DNA of 64,000 bases from Montifringilla adamsi (Eukaryota; Chordata; Aves; Passeriformes; Passeridae), in contig JAGGNK010010337.1 in NCBI GenBank assembly GCA_017590115.1, positions 3,113,679 to 3,177,678 of the forward strand, given 5' to 3'. The notes below the pieces were generated by a model that saw nothing but the letters and a program-made list of their open reading frames with translations, searched no databases and was not told where the DNA came from. The position numbers and the translations under genes are program-made. This document shows, piece by piece, positions 9,685-23,100 of this stretch (positions are counted from its first letter, which is position 1; every line of letters starts with the position of its first letter).

Positions 9685-12600
9685 AACCTGTACAAATTAG
9701 AAAACAACTTCAGCTGTTGGATTCTCAGACAGCATGGGGAAAAGCCATCTCAGAGGAACAGTACCAACAGAACTCATCAATTTGAAAAAAAAAATGGCCA
9801 CACATAGCTAGAGCCAGTGTCAGGCTGTAGGATGAAGAAGCACTTAATGAAATAGATTGAACCAGCAGAAAGACTTTTTTCCAGTCTGAAGTCTTAAGAT
9901 TGTTTAAAACATGAAGGGGACAAATTAAAAAGATTCAAGTCCAAGACCAAACATTACCTTAGTGGGTAGGGAAAGCAAACAAGAACACTAATGTATTATT
10001 TTGAACCTAAAATATAGTTGATGAGATTTAATACATACCAATCAATTTTATTCCTTGTTCATCCATGTCAGAGTGAGTAGAAAACAGCTCCTTTTATGCC
10101 AAGATAAATTTGAAGATAGATGATACATAGAAATTTTCCAAACGTAATGAGCAGTAAAGCAGCCTGAGTAGGAATATCATGGTATTTCCCTTATCACCAA
10201 TTTCTAAAGGCTAGCTAATGACAAAATTTCGGTCAGGGAAATTCTAAGTATACTTATTTTGTCTCAGGTCAGGAGCTGTGAAAAGATGATCTCACAGGAT
10301 CCATTTTAGTCTATATTGCTATGAAAAGATGCTAGTTCAAAATGTTAAGATTTTTAGAAATAGATGGACATCAAAAATTGTCATCAGCTGATAGGTACTA
10401 AGGAGCACTTTTATTGAGTGGTTATCTAGTTGACAGGAAGAATTCAGGTCAACCTCTTGAATTTAAAGAGTTCTGTTACTTACAAGGAGAGGAAGGACAA
10501 TCTCTGATACAGTTAAGAAAGATAAGCAACTTGCACAATGGTACTACTGATGACATGACTAAATATAGAGCACATACTTGTTCCTGATCTGGGGTGTTTT
10601 CTGTTGAGCCACACAACCTACAGAAGTCAGGAGAGCTAGACAGAAGGAAGGGCAGCAAGAGGCACAAAATATGTACAAAAATTTGGCGCACCATCTGCAA
10701 GACATCACCCAGTTCCAGCCTAAGCACTTTCCAGGACAGAATTAATATATATATATTAGTACAATGCCAAATAAATCTTGAGCAGAACAGAAAAGGTATT
10801 GTCACCAATAGATTGTGTTTTACCTTTTTATAAGTGCTGACATTAAATGAAACATCTTTTACACTTTATATACAGGGCAGTTTGTGCTTTGGGGAAAGTG
10901 ATGTCAAATTTTAGACAAAGTGAGATTTTTGGAGCCTATTTTCCTTGCAATAAATTTCCCTAAATTTCCACGGGACTTGTGTCAGGCAACAGAATTCTAA
11001 GAGCACCAAAAGATAAATATAGCTGATAAAATAAGAAAGATTAAATAATGGTAAATCTATTGTTGAAGGAACTCCAAATACGGAAAAGGGAATTATTCAT
11101 TTTCCTGGCCACTGGAAAGAATATAAACAAGTTCAAATTGTATCCACAGTTCCTTTGAGGAAGATATGGAGCATGACATTGTACAAGAATAGTTTGGAGG
11201 CTCACTGTCTCCCTGTGCAGCAGGATCTGACTGGAGACTGCACACAGACACCAGCCCGGACCGTGACACTGCTGAGCAAGACAGATGGGAAAATGACATT
11301 GAGAAGGCAACGCTGGTGCTGCATAACAAATCCAAACTTCTCCTTCCAAAACATGCTGAACTCTGCTATGAGTGAAAAAAAGGGTCATTATCTTTAGCTA
11401 AAAGGTTTTCTTTTCCAAACCACCGTCGGTTTTCAAAAGTGTGTTCTCACTGAAAGTATCCTTTGTGAAATCCAGAAGATACCTTCAAAATAATTCTGTT
11501 TTCCTTACAAATGTCCTTCGTGTTTAAAGACATCCTACTGATTTACCTTCTAGATGCAAACATCTGAGTATATCTAATTACCTCTCTCTCACCTGAATAT
11601 CCATTTGCCCAAATGAATTATATTCATAGAATCGAGTTATGTATGTCCCCTGAAATGCACAAAAATGCACACAAAAGCAAAAATGAATGAATGCATTCCC
11701 TAATTACTGTCAATTTACAATTTCCTGTCACACAAGCTTTATGATTACTATATTTAACATAGTCCCATCTCCTCTTCATTTTCTCTCTTTTGCATTTCAC
11801 AAAGTCTCAATAATTTACATACCCAGCACCTAGAATGCACACACTAGGACTTTGATTTGGTAATCAAAAATTAAGCTAAATAACAAATACTCATAATTTT
11901 GTCATGACAAGTCTTATCATATTATGCAGTGGTGGCGATAGTTAAATGTCTGCACAGTGCTCAAGTTATCTGCAGAAGGGAGAAATACAAAAGCACAATT
12001 ATGTGCCAAAGTCACGGGATCATTTCCAGAAATTTAACTTACATTTTGTAATGAACCCTTGAGGGTATTTTTCTTTTTTTTTTTCTTGGCAAAGGACACT
12101 GTAAGCCTGGCAGCACTGAGAAACCCTCAGTTCTTCAATACTGATGTACCTGTGACTATCAACATTTGGTTTGTTATAAAGCAGACACTTGAAGTCAATT
12201 CCATATTTATGAACACAAACAGACTCCCTGTCATCCCATGACATTTGAGTATGAAGAGATCCATTTTTAAGAAAAGGACAAAAAATGCAAAGACAAACAT
12301 CACAGAACCTTAAGACTAAAATCTTCCAAATTTTAAATCAAACTGTACAATTCTCTGATGTTCAGGAATTATGCCTTTGATTTCTTTCCCCAGTATGAGA
12401 TACCTCACTCTATTCCCATCAAAGCTTTTTTCCCCAGTTTTGAGTCCACCATTCCATGACTGGTGTTACTCTTTTTCCAGCTCTTTTGGCAACTGCCATT
12501 TTTTGCAGCTACGCAGCATAGTTAGGGCAAGCAGAGTGTCACATATTCCCAACAATCATCACTAGGGCATTTTTTCCCAAAGAAATGTAAGACCTCTGAA

Positions 12601-15029
12601 TTCACTTTCCAGGCTCTTCCCCAAGTTTGCTCTCCATCTGCTTTGGAAGACCCAACACTTCACCCTGGAGTGCCCACAGCAGTAATAGAAACTAACCTGT
12701 TCAGCAGGTTGTTTTCATATTGGAGTATGTCAAAGATAAAACAGATTTTCACCTAATTTTTCTTAATACACCCATGAATATCTTGTCACTACTCTGTAGA
12801 TCACTCACCACACCTCTATGCATGCTAACAGCAATCCCCACACAAGACTCCAGACCAGATTCCATTTTAGCATCTTCTGCCCTACCTCTCCAGAGATGGT
12901 ACTTTCTCAGCAGGCTTGGAACTTACCAAGGTTTCAGTCCTCTTCCTGAATAAGCTTTTGCCAGGCAGAACAATCTCTTCCCATTGTGGTCTCCCAAGTC
13001 CTTTTTCAAAGACTTTTTGCAAAAGAATCTAAGATATTGATTATCTGCTTGGCTCCAGAAGGAGGTAGCTGAGGGTTAATCATTCTCCCTCATTTTTCTG
13101 GCAACATGGAGTGTACATACCTCATCACAGCTTTCCAGTGTCTCACTTCTCTCCAGTTTCTTCCTGCTTTTTGTTACAATCCCAGCACATGTGCCTTCCT
13201 GACAATTCTCCAGGTCTATTTTTGTCTCTTCCTATGCTTGGGCTCAGGTCCTTCCATGGTTTTCAGTCCATGGTCTCCTGCTACACACCTGAACCCCTTC
13301 CACTTTTTGCTTCAATGATTTGCAAGAGCAATCAGTTTCCAAAGGCAATGTGATAAACCATCTATATGTGAGCATGACACAACCAGTAGCTATAGTAACA
13401 GGAAGGCTTTAAACAAAACTGGAAAAAAAAATCTGAGGGATATCACTCAACTGTTCCTCCATCCCCAAATATTGCACAGTTCCATAAATGTCCTCCTGTG
13501 TTCCTTTGCCTGATTGTATCTCCACCTAGCCCAAAACACAGTGAGATAAAAATAAAACTTTATTTTGCTTGGCTTAAGGAGGAAAATTATATAAATAATC
13601 ACGCACAACAAAACTAGGAAAAGGTTGTCTCTTTCCCCCACCCCCCACCAAAAAAAAAGAAGAAAAATATATGTGTAAGTTGCAAATCCAAGACAGGCTG
13701 AATTGTCACTATCCCAGCAGTAAGGCCATGTGTTGATACCTGTGACCCATCTCGCTGTCACATGGAGCTGCAGAGCCATTTCTGACAGCGCAGAACAGCA
13801 CAGGTAGTTTAAAAAAACAAGTATGAGAAAAAGAACCTTCTGCAGGTTCTTGAGCAGAACTCTTGAATCTAACTGGGCTGAGCCAAAGTAATAAAGAAAA
13901 TGCTTTTTTTCTAATTGTCATGTATTTTTCATTCCCTGGAGCCTGTGTAGGTGGACTTGCACAGAAAAGACCAAAAGAGAGTCAGGGCCTCAGCTCACTT
14001 GACCACTCAAAAGGTCAGCAAGGTCAGCAAAAAATTGTTCTGTAATTTAACACACTTGTACCTGTGTCACACCTTTTCATTCTGGTGTGTTAGAATGTGC
14101 AGGTCAAAATAGATAAACAATACAGAGTCAATTCATTCTGAAAAAACTTCATTATTTTATGTAGATTGAAAGAAACTAAACCGTCTTCATTTACTGCAGT
14201 ATTACCTTCCAAGAAATTATTCTTTCTTATTTGACCCTTCCTTTCTTGAGGGAGTAGGACTATGCCATATATCTTTTAAATACACACAAATGTGTTGCTC
14301 TTCTCAATAACACCCACCTGAAATAGATTTCCTTTTAATCAGTGAAGTAAGCAGCCAAGCAAATCAAGAGAGAGAATTATGTATTTCAGTAAGGAATAGC
14401 TTGATACTTATCAAACTGGAATATTATTATACCTGATTCAATTTTACACATTGACATCTCTCCATTGTTATTGATTAATGGTTAAAGCTCTCCAAGGTTG
14501 CTATACAACACTGTTATAAATAACTTATATTATTTAGATACATAATGGATGTGATCTCTACAAATGATGAATTATATCCCCCTTCTTAATTACAGCATCC
14601 TCTGAAATCTAATTTAAATAGTAGCTAAGCAGATTAAATTCAAAAGCAAGAACAACAGCAAGGCAGTTTGCAACATGACAAATTTATGTAGAGTGCTGTA
14701 GAGTTTTGCCACAGAATGTTTTATAAAGTATCATCTTCTCAGTACCCTATTAGATCACTGTAATCTGGATTTACATATTGATTCATTCACTTTCAATGTC
14801 AATCAAGACATGAAAATTTAATAAAAAACAACTCTAATTGCTCCTCGGAGACTTAGCAATAATTATTCCCATATCATATCAGTGAGGCAGACGTCTTTAA
14901 CATGTTCTGGTGTTCAAGCATAACAATTGCACGTTTCTTTTGGGCACTGCAGACTCCTCAAATCAGCGTTCCACTCACTGAGATGCTGAAGGCTGCCTTA
15001 ACAACATATCACATAGGGGCTACAGTTGA

Positions 15030-15500
15030 TAAAAGTGAAACTGTATTCTGTCAACAATAATTATGTGGGTGTTTTGCTCATTTCCTGCCATAGCTGTCCC
15101 ACGGCAACAGCGCGAAAACAGCGCTCGTTTTTTAAACACGTAAATGACGGCTTTGATGACACATTTCTGGCTCAGGTTTGGCGAAGGCACGGTGAAAACA
15201 AAGACTTTTTTGAGAAACTATCACAACTGCTGCTATTATATGCAAATCTGTAGGGAATGTGCTAATTGCCGAGTGGCAGCTTTGCTGTAGCAGTGGCAGA
15301 AGTGGCCCGAGGCATTTCCAGACTGCCAAGAAGCCAGCATTTGCACTTCTGGCCATTCTCTCCACCCTCGGTGAACTTCACAACAAATACCTCAACCAAA
15401 GGGCATCATTCCGTTTAACACTGCCTTTGGGGTTGAGGCAAAGCAGATAAAATCACGCTAAAATTCCACATTTAATCATAATTATATCCGTCTGGAGTGC
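15030..15500. promoter_or_regulatory. Candidate conserved non-coding element (enhancer-like)
   Basis: A repeat-free block with isolated CpGs kept inside AT-rich DNA. It contains an octamer ATGCAAAT (15240-15247) about 37 bases from a SOX-type AACAAAG (15197-15203), plus several TAAT homeodomain cores. The combination resembles developmental enhancers. Short motifs occur by chance, so this is only a candidate; alignment to other birds, reptiles or mammals would decide. Confidence 0.25.
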
Positions 15501-16982
15501 TGAAAAAACAGCTGGTGGTATTGATGATTTTGCCATATAAACTCTGGTACATAGTTATTTTGGTACACGGGAAAGCAGCTTTGCAATTTTCAGTTTTAAC
15601 TGTTTTGGGAATATTTACTTTTCTAAGATTATTTTATGGCTTGTGAACCAAGAAGAATAGGTATTGTACAGACAGTTCATAAAGCAGTTATGAAATGAAT
15701 TAGGATATTGCAGGTCTTACCCTTGGCTCTGTGAACATCTAAGCTCTGATGTAATAAGAACTGATGGCAGGATCAAGTGCACCTACGACTCCAGCCTTTC
15801 AAATATCAGCTTCACTGAGAAAAGTAGCAAAAATGATACCATTATTGTTATTTTTTTCCTATTATGAGCACCTCGACTAAACTTGTTTCATTTAAATTGA
15901 TACTAATGCAATGGGAAACATCTGGAGATTAACAAAGTGGACCAGATTCAGGCTGGATTTTTAGAAGGAACCATTTAATAACCCACCATATGTCCCTGGA
16001 AGCATCCTTTCTTTTCATTTTAACACTCTAAAGGGATTTTAAGAACAAAATGTAAAATCCATAGATACACGTATTTAAGATAAATCTATGATACAATTTG
16101 AAAAATAGAATGGTTTTTGCACTAGGGGAAAGAAACACTTACTTAAAGCAAGGTAACACATATTGTCAAGCTGTAAATTGGAGTATTAACAAAGCCCTGT
16201 GTGCCTGGAATGTCCAGAGTGAATCTTACACTAGCCACATATCAATTGTCTTTTGTATTGTCACATGGATGTAAAGGAAACCCGGAGTGTTTGCTATCAG
16301 CATCTGATTAACCACTGAATTCTAACCATAGTTTGGGAACAAAGAACAATTTTATTTGATGCCAACCATTGTCTGTGGCAGGGAAACAGCACAGTTTCCA
16401 TTAGAGGAGGATGAATTTTAATTCTGATAAGATGTGGGGATGAAATGCTAACTTAAGCCAAATGAATATTCATATAGGAAAGTGAAAATAGGTGTCAAGG
16501 ACTTGCTGCACTTAAGTCCTGGGTTACATGAAAACTGTACACCATTCAACAAAACAACAAGGTTTCTAATGATTACTTTCCCCATATAATTTATTCATCT
16601 ATTCCAGAGCAGTGTTTCAGGGCTTAATGAGTATTTGTAAAGCTCTGACTGAAATGCACTCTCAAAATGCAAAACATTAGACCATTTTCAGTGAATGAAG
16701 TAGTGTAGATTACTGGTCCAGAAAAGCCACTGCAGCTCATCAACATGTGCATTTGAAGGGTGTTTTACTTCACCAGGCCCCTGTTCACAGTCCTGTGCAA
16801 TTGAAAGGCTAAATGTGCTTCCTTCCCACTGAATCCACTCTGATGGCCAGGGACAAAGGAAAAGTTGAGAAACTTTTTCTCTTCTCTTCTTTCATCCCAT
16901 GTCACCCATATTTTCCCCATATGAGGCAATCTCGCATGACATCTCAAAGAACTACTCAGAGAATAAACAAGATGAAGTAGCA

Positions 16983-17165
16983 ATAGGATGGTCTGGGTTG
17001 GAAGGGACCTTAAAGACCATCTCATTCCAACCCTCCCACCATGGGCAGGGACACCCCAGATAGGTGAAACTGCCATCCAACCTGACCTTGAACACTTCCA
17101 GGGATGGGACATCCACAACTTCCCTGTTCCAGTGCCTCACCACCCTCACTGGGAAGAACTGAAGT
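16983..17165 (-). mobile_element. CR1 LINE 3' fragment
   Basis: Contains 'ggtctgggttggaagggacc', 'ttaaagaccatctcattcca', 'ccatgggcagggacacc' and 'cagggatgggacatccacaa', the reverse complement of a CR1 3' end. Short and 5'-truncated. Confidence 0.88.
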
Positions 17166-20100
17166 CACCTCTAGTTCCTTGCATGGCCACATTTCTTCCT
17201 GGAAGATCAGCTTTCTGAATCAGAAATGCAGAGATTTCTCAGAGCTTCCTGACAGTCCCTGGCACAGCAGATTCTATGAGCACACATGGCAAACAGGATG
17301 ACCTCATGCTTCCATGTGCTGTCTGCTTGTTGATGTGATTCCCCTGCCCATCGTTGCAGTGCCACTGCACCCATTACAGATGCTCTTTCAACTAGATAAA
17401 TGTCTATAGAAAAGAAGAAGAAATTTTCAAATGTTAATTTTCTTAAACTGTATTTTTTTTTCTTCTCTGTACACTGTGATAGTTGTTTTATCGCTGTTAA
17501 TAAAATCTCATGTAAGACTAATGATGGTAAAGAGTAGTCCCAGTAATTCTAGAGGAAATCCAAGACTTCATAAGACCAGATTTTAATAGGAAAAGGGAAA
17601 GATCAGGCAAAATAAAGATTCTGGGATTAAGTAATCCTTCTTTCCACATTAACTAACTGTTGTCCAGACACTTTAATTCTACATCATGCTGTGCACAATA
17701 AATGAGAAGCCAGGAAAGGCAAAATTTTGGCTTTTAATATCTCACACCTTTCTGCCCTTTAGTTCATCTCCCCTACACATGTCAATGGTGGTTATTTCTA
17801 CTTCCTTACTTTCCTCACACACGGCCTCTGCTGCATCTTGGGACACAGGGGAGGGTATAGTTTATGTTTATATACACCAATGCCAATGTACAAACCAAAA
17901 ATCAAGCTGTCAGTTGTTCGTGGCAGCCTCCTGGTCAGAGAAGAACCCACATTATTGTTACATTCTTTTAATTAAATTAGCCATCTTGGAAGTTTAATGT
18001 CAGTTTTCCTCATTAGCCAGGCATAGTAACTAGTTTGGCTGAAATATAATAAGGCGTCAGTGTGGGGACTGAAGAAAAAAAATTAAAAGCAAAAAAAATT
18101 GCCAAGAAGAGACATGACTGAAATCCCAGATTATACCAATTTCCTTACCAGTACTGTATATGCAGATAATATTTATAGAAACCCGCATCTCTCAGAAACA
18201 GGCATTAAGTTAATTAAAATGTGTTTTAGCCTAAGATTACATTTTATTAATTCCTGTTTGCAAGAAGGTCATGTCTAACGATTTCCTCTTGGAGTTACTG
18301 GTTTTAGCAATCAGACCATTAAAGATTTTGATTCTTGTTCTACTTGTGAATTACTCAGATTCTTCCAAACACAAGTGCCAATTCCCTGATCTTTTGGTGT
18401 TAAGTTTTTGCCCCAGTGAGATTTTCTTCTTCTTGAGGGAAAACAGCTGCACATACAACATCAGGAATTGTAATTAATTTTGCATCAGCACAGAATAAAA
18501 GCCATGTGTTCAGATAACCAGGATACTCCAGCATTCCAAACACCCAGGATAAATTACTGTAACAGACCAATACTGTTCTCAATTGCATTATCACTGCATT
18601 CAATGCACAATTACAATTGTGCTTTACAGCTGACACAAATATACAATTCCTTGTGAATAATTAATGTTGAATTACACTGTAAATTAAAGTATTTGTGACA
18701 TTTTACAGATGATCAGGTATGCAAAGTTCTCCCAATGAATGAGATATTAATTAAAAAATAACCACCTCCTTCACTTTAATGCCCTGGGGAGTGGGAACAT
18801 CTTGACCACTGTCAAAAGGGTGTGTTGAAATCACAACTTTTAAAGCATTTTGAAAGCATGCAGAAACTCTAGAGAGAACATCAGAGTGGTTAGATGGACA
18901 GGCAGAGGCACAAAGAAATGTGACCAATTTATCTGTTTCAATAAAAGGCAGTTTGGTTTGTTCTGAATCTGTTCAGAATACACCAGTGTCTAACATCACT
19001 AGTGGCACTAGCACTTGACACACAGCACATTCCACCCTTCTAAGTAATAATATAAGTTTCAAACCCTTCTAAGTAATGTTAATTAATCACATTACTGACT
19101 TGAGTTCACAGATGGATCGAACTGAAGGCAGTTAACCAATTAAACACGAGTGATCAGTGCTGTGGAAAATGGGGCAGCAATTTTGGAACTTCACACCTGT
19201 TTTGCACACCCTGAAGATACTCAGTTCAATTTCTCTGAATTTTGTGCAATGTGAGCACCTATGGTTGAATATGGTAATTGAAAGCATCTTTTGGAACTGG
19301 CACATGCTGTGGTTCTCTGTCCAGGGTTCATTCTTGTGGATGCTTTTCAAGATGCAGCTTCCTCATGTTCAGAGACAAGCTCAGCTTTCCCTGGGGATTA
19401 ATGCAATATATTGGCACAAGAAGTGCAAATATCTGTAGTCATGTCTCACCCAGGGTGCCTGATGATCAAAGAGCAGGTACACTGAAAACTGAGGAAAGGG
19501 CTTTCAGACAGGTAAGGGGGAGCAGGAGAAGTGCAGCTCCTCTCTAAGACAACAAGGATCAGGACAGATCTCCAGCATTCTTTGGATTTTGCTAGTTTTA
19601 CATGTCCTGAATTTGTTCTACAACTTAAAATTCTCTTGTTTTGACATTTGCCTAAGCAAGAACGTCATTCCTAGCGCCTGCTTTTGAGCTCCTGCAGGAA
19701 AATCTCTCAGTGAAAGTAGCTGTCATCTAAAGAGACAGCAGATCAGTGTCAGAAAACTTGTTGATCAACTTCCTGCATTCCTGTTCCCTTAAGAAATGAG
19801 TTCTGAAAGGCTTCTTCAAGGAACAAGGAAAATTATTGCTTATCAACAGTCACAGGCAATGTTTTCTAGAAAATTTTAAGCCTGAGCATCTACTAAGGTT
19901 TTATTCACATAAAGAAATCTCAATGTAACTAAATTCATTTAGCAATTTGCTTGGTGAAGGGCTATACTCATGCTGAGAGGGCATGTCAGTTTATTCAGAC
20001 AGTCTGAAAACACAGATGTGTGGTTTTTACCAGGAGCAAGGGCACAGGACTGAGGAGGATCTGTGCAATCTGCAGCTGAGGCAAGCTGAGGGCACAGCTC

Positions 20101-23100
20101 CAGCTTGTTACCAGTTCCACATGGCCAAAGTGCCCTTGCCAGCAGCACAGCAACACTGAAAGGTCTGAGGAGCTAAACAGCACCTCTTCTTTATCTGCAA
20201 GCAAAAACAAAAAGTTGCTCTTCTTTCCCCGAGCCTCTAGTTTGGCTTTTCTCAGTCCTTGCAGGTGACACGAAGCACTCAAACATTTCTCTTTTCCCAC
20301 CTGCTATGCCCTTCCTTCCTCCTCTAGCCTGACCTGAAGTAAATCCTGCCTTCAGACTTGACCCATTCTTTGAAGCATCTTCCAAAAACAATGCAGTTGC
20401 GAAATGTACAATTGCCATCTGCAGTCTATTCTGCAAAGCTTTGATAACATAGTTTGCCAGATAAGAGTGTGAAAAGAAATCCATATCTTAGGTGGCTACA
20501 CTGGCAAAATGACAGAATATTTTGTTGGCCTACTTGGTGGCTTTCAAGGGAATGTGGAAATAAGCCCACTAGAAAAACTTCCCAGTGTGACATGCTGCAT
20601 CTTCCATATGGCCCTCTGTTATCCTGGAGCACCAGCACAGGCAAACTAATAATACTTCCAAGTGTGAGATGTCCAGGTTTCATAACAGCATTCCAGTGGG
20701 AGTCATTGTAACCAGTTTTAGGACAGAACTTGTCAGGTTTGGGAAAAAGACTGAACGCTGTTGCACCTGTGACAGCAGAAGGCTGGATGCAATGATCCAA
20801 CAGGCCCTGCATTTCAAAGTAAAAAACCCCAACCAACTGAATTCCTGGGGGAAAAAAAGAGCCAAGCCTCAGAAAGAACAGCAGCAGAACAAAAGTAGTT
20901 ACACATTAGCCAGCACACGTGCTCCTGTGTGGCTTCCCTGGCTGAGGAGAGCATGAGCCAGCAGGGCTGCGGCAGCCACTGACGCGTCACAGCTCCTTTG
21001 CCACACAGAATAAAAATATATCACAAAGCAAGAAAGGAAAAAAGATTTTAAAAAGCAGCCTTTCTCCATCCCCACTCTGTTCCCCAGACACCCAGCAATC
21101 TTTGAAAAAGAGGGAGAAGGGAAAAAATATTTTCAGGGGTGGCAATGCATCCACAATTCCTAGCAGCAGGCAAACTGAGCGGGCTATAGTGACCACAGAG
21201 ACCTTAACTGCACCCAAGGTGCTACTGACAGTGTGCCACAAAAACATGTGCTGGGAGATCAGTCCTATTTGGAAAAGTATAAAAAGACAGGAGAGACAAA
21301 AAGCAAGAAAAGAGACAGAAAGTAACTTGTCCAAAGGGTGAGTCAACATTCAGAGCAAAAGCAGCCTCCTGAGTGTGCCTAAGGCCAATGCCCTGCCCTT
21401 CCTGCCGGGGAACCTTTCTGTCTGGCTTCACTGCCTTCCACCTCCAACTCTACAAACAAAAACTGTCCAGTGGCAGTCCACTTCAGCAGGTTTTGGCAGG
21501 CCTCAGGAGCCAGGGGTAGATGCAGAGCAGTGCAGTCTCTCTGAGCCAAGGAGCAATACATGGCTGGTTCTGCACAGGGCGTAACATCAACCAGCCTTTC
21601 CAGGAAGGGGGGCCTCACAGATCCCCAGCAAAGAGTTGCACAGCAAAGTATTTCACAGGCCTGCAGGTGGAAAAGGGAAGAGAATAATGGATTCATTCTA
21701 AGAAGTAACAGTCTTCCACATCGAAAAACCTGCTTGCACATTTGGGAATTGCTTTGAAACAAGCAATATCTCTGCTGTTTCTCCTGGAAAGGGAGGCCAC
21801 CTGCTTGACAGCCTTCTGCAACTTGCCTTATCATTTCCACTGAATGAGATTTCAAATCTCAAGCTGAAAAGAATTACACACAAATTTTATAGCTGAATTA
21901 AGGCCACCTACAATTGCTAATATCTCTGAAGTGGGGTAACATTATTCCTCTGTGTGTAGGACAGAAATTTAGCTGCAAAAGAATGGGTACAGTGTGGATT
22001 ATTTGTGAAGTTTGTTTATGCTTTACTAACATTGCTTTGCAAAACAGTCTGATTTACATTTGGTGGCATTTTTAAGAATATTTTTGGCATAAGTGTTTAG
22101 TATACCCCTGCCAAAAAAAAACACAACAGAAAATTAACATGCAAGGCAAAGAGCAAAAGACCATTTCAAATCCCCTTGGGATTTTCTTAGGAATCAAAAG
22201 CCACTTGGAGTAAACATTTGCCAGCTCAACAGTTTGAAATGTCCTATACACATCTCTCTAATAGCCTCTGTAATAATTGACAGAGTACAATACCTAGAAA
22301 AGATGCCAGCACATCACAAATATGAGGCTGTTGATAGGATTAAGCATTATCCTGTCTCACCAAAGAATAAAGAAAATAAGAAATGGAACTGTGTAGTGTT
22401 GAATAGCACTGAGTCTAAGATACCCTTCTGACAAGCTTTTGGTGTTTTTTGTGCATGACAGAGCTTCACTGAGAAGGTCATGCATGAATTCTGAAAAAAA
22501 TGGCATTATAACTGAGGAATGCCAGGCAAAGCAGGAAATAATCTTTAATTAATTTGTGAGGAACTTTCATTTGGCAGACACAGTCTGCCAAATAAAGACA
22601 GAACAGTAGTTTTCTTATTAAGTTGATAAAATCGACCAAAAGTGAAGAAATCCTATAGTCAAAAGGCATTAGAACAATGTGTTTTTACTAGGAGATGTAA
22701 TAGAAATCCACAGGGAATCCTGGCAATGCTCGCCGGGGTTTTTTCTCCTGAAATCAAGGGTATTTCTGACTGAAAAAAGAACAAATCTTTACATTTTCTG
22801 CTTTTCTAGGTTTTGACTCAATATTTGATCTCAGGCAGAGTAAAATGCAAGCAGATTCAAACTTATTCATTAATTCTAACAATTCAAAGTGCCACACTTT
22901 GTCTTTTCTTATCGCTATTATTGTCTTTGTAATTTCATTTCCAATTGCCACCTCCATCTCCCACTGGCTTGCACAGGTATTAAGGGATATTTTTGTCATT
23001 TGTAAAATGCTGGGGAAACTCGTGATAATAGGCACTTCATAAACGTCAGGTGTTATTTTAGTCAAACTGGGACAAACTGCTACTTTCAAACATAATTGGC

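Larger units (their letters stand above)
8561..16982. other. Intergenic DNA, no gene recognised
   Basis: No coding exon is recognised in this stretch. It includes a T25 run (9660-9684), short AT repeats near 10741-10758 and a C/A-rich low-complexity patch near 13629-13660. The part from about 14200 to 16700 is AT-rich, almost free of repeats and of long reading frames, the look of a regulatory desert. Confidence 0.7.
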
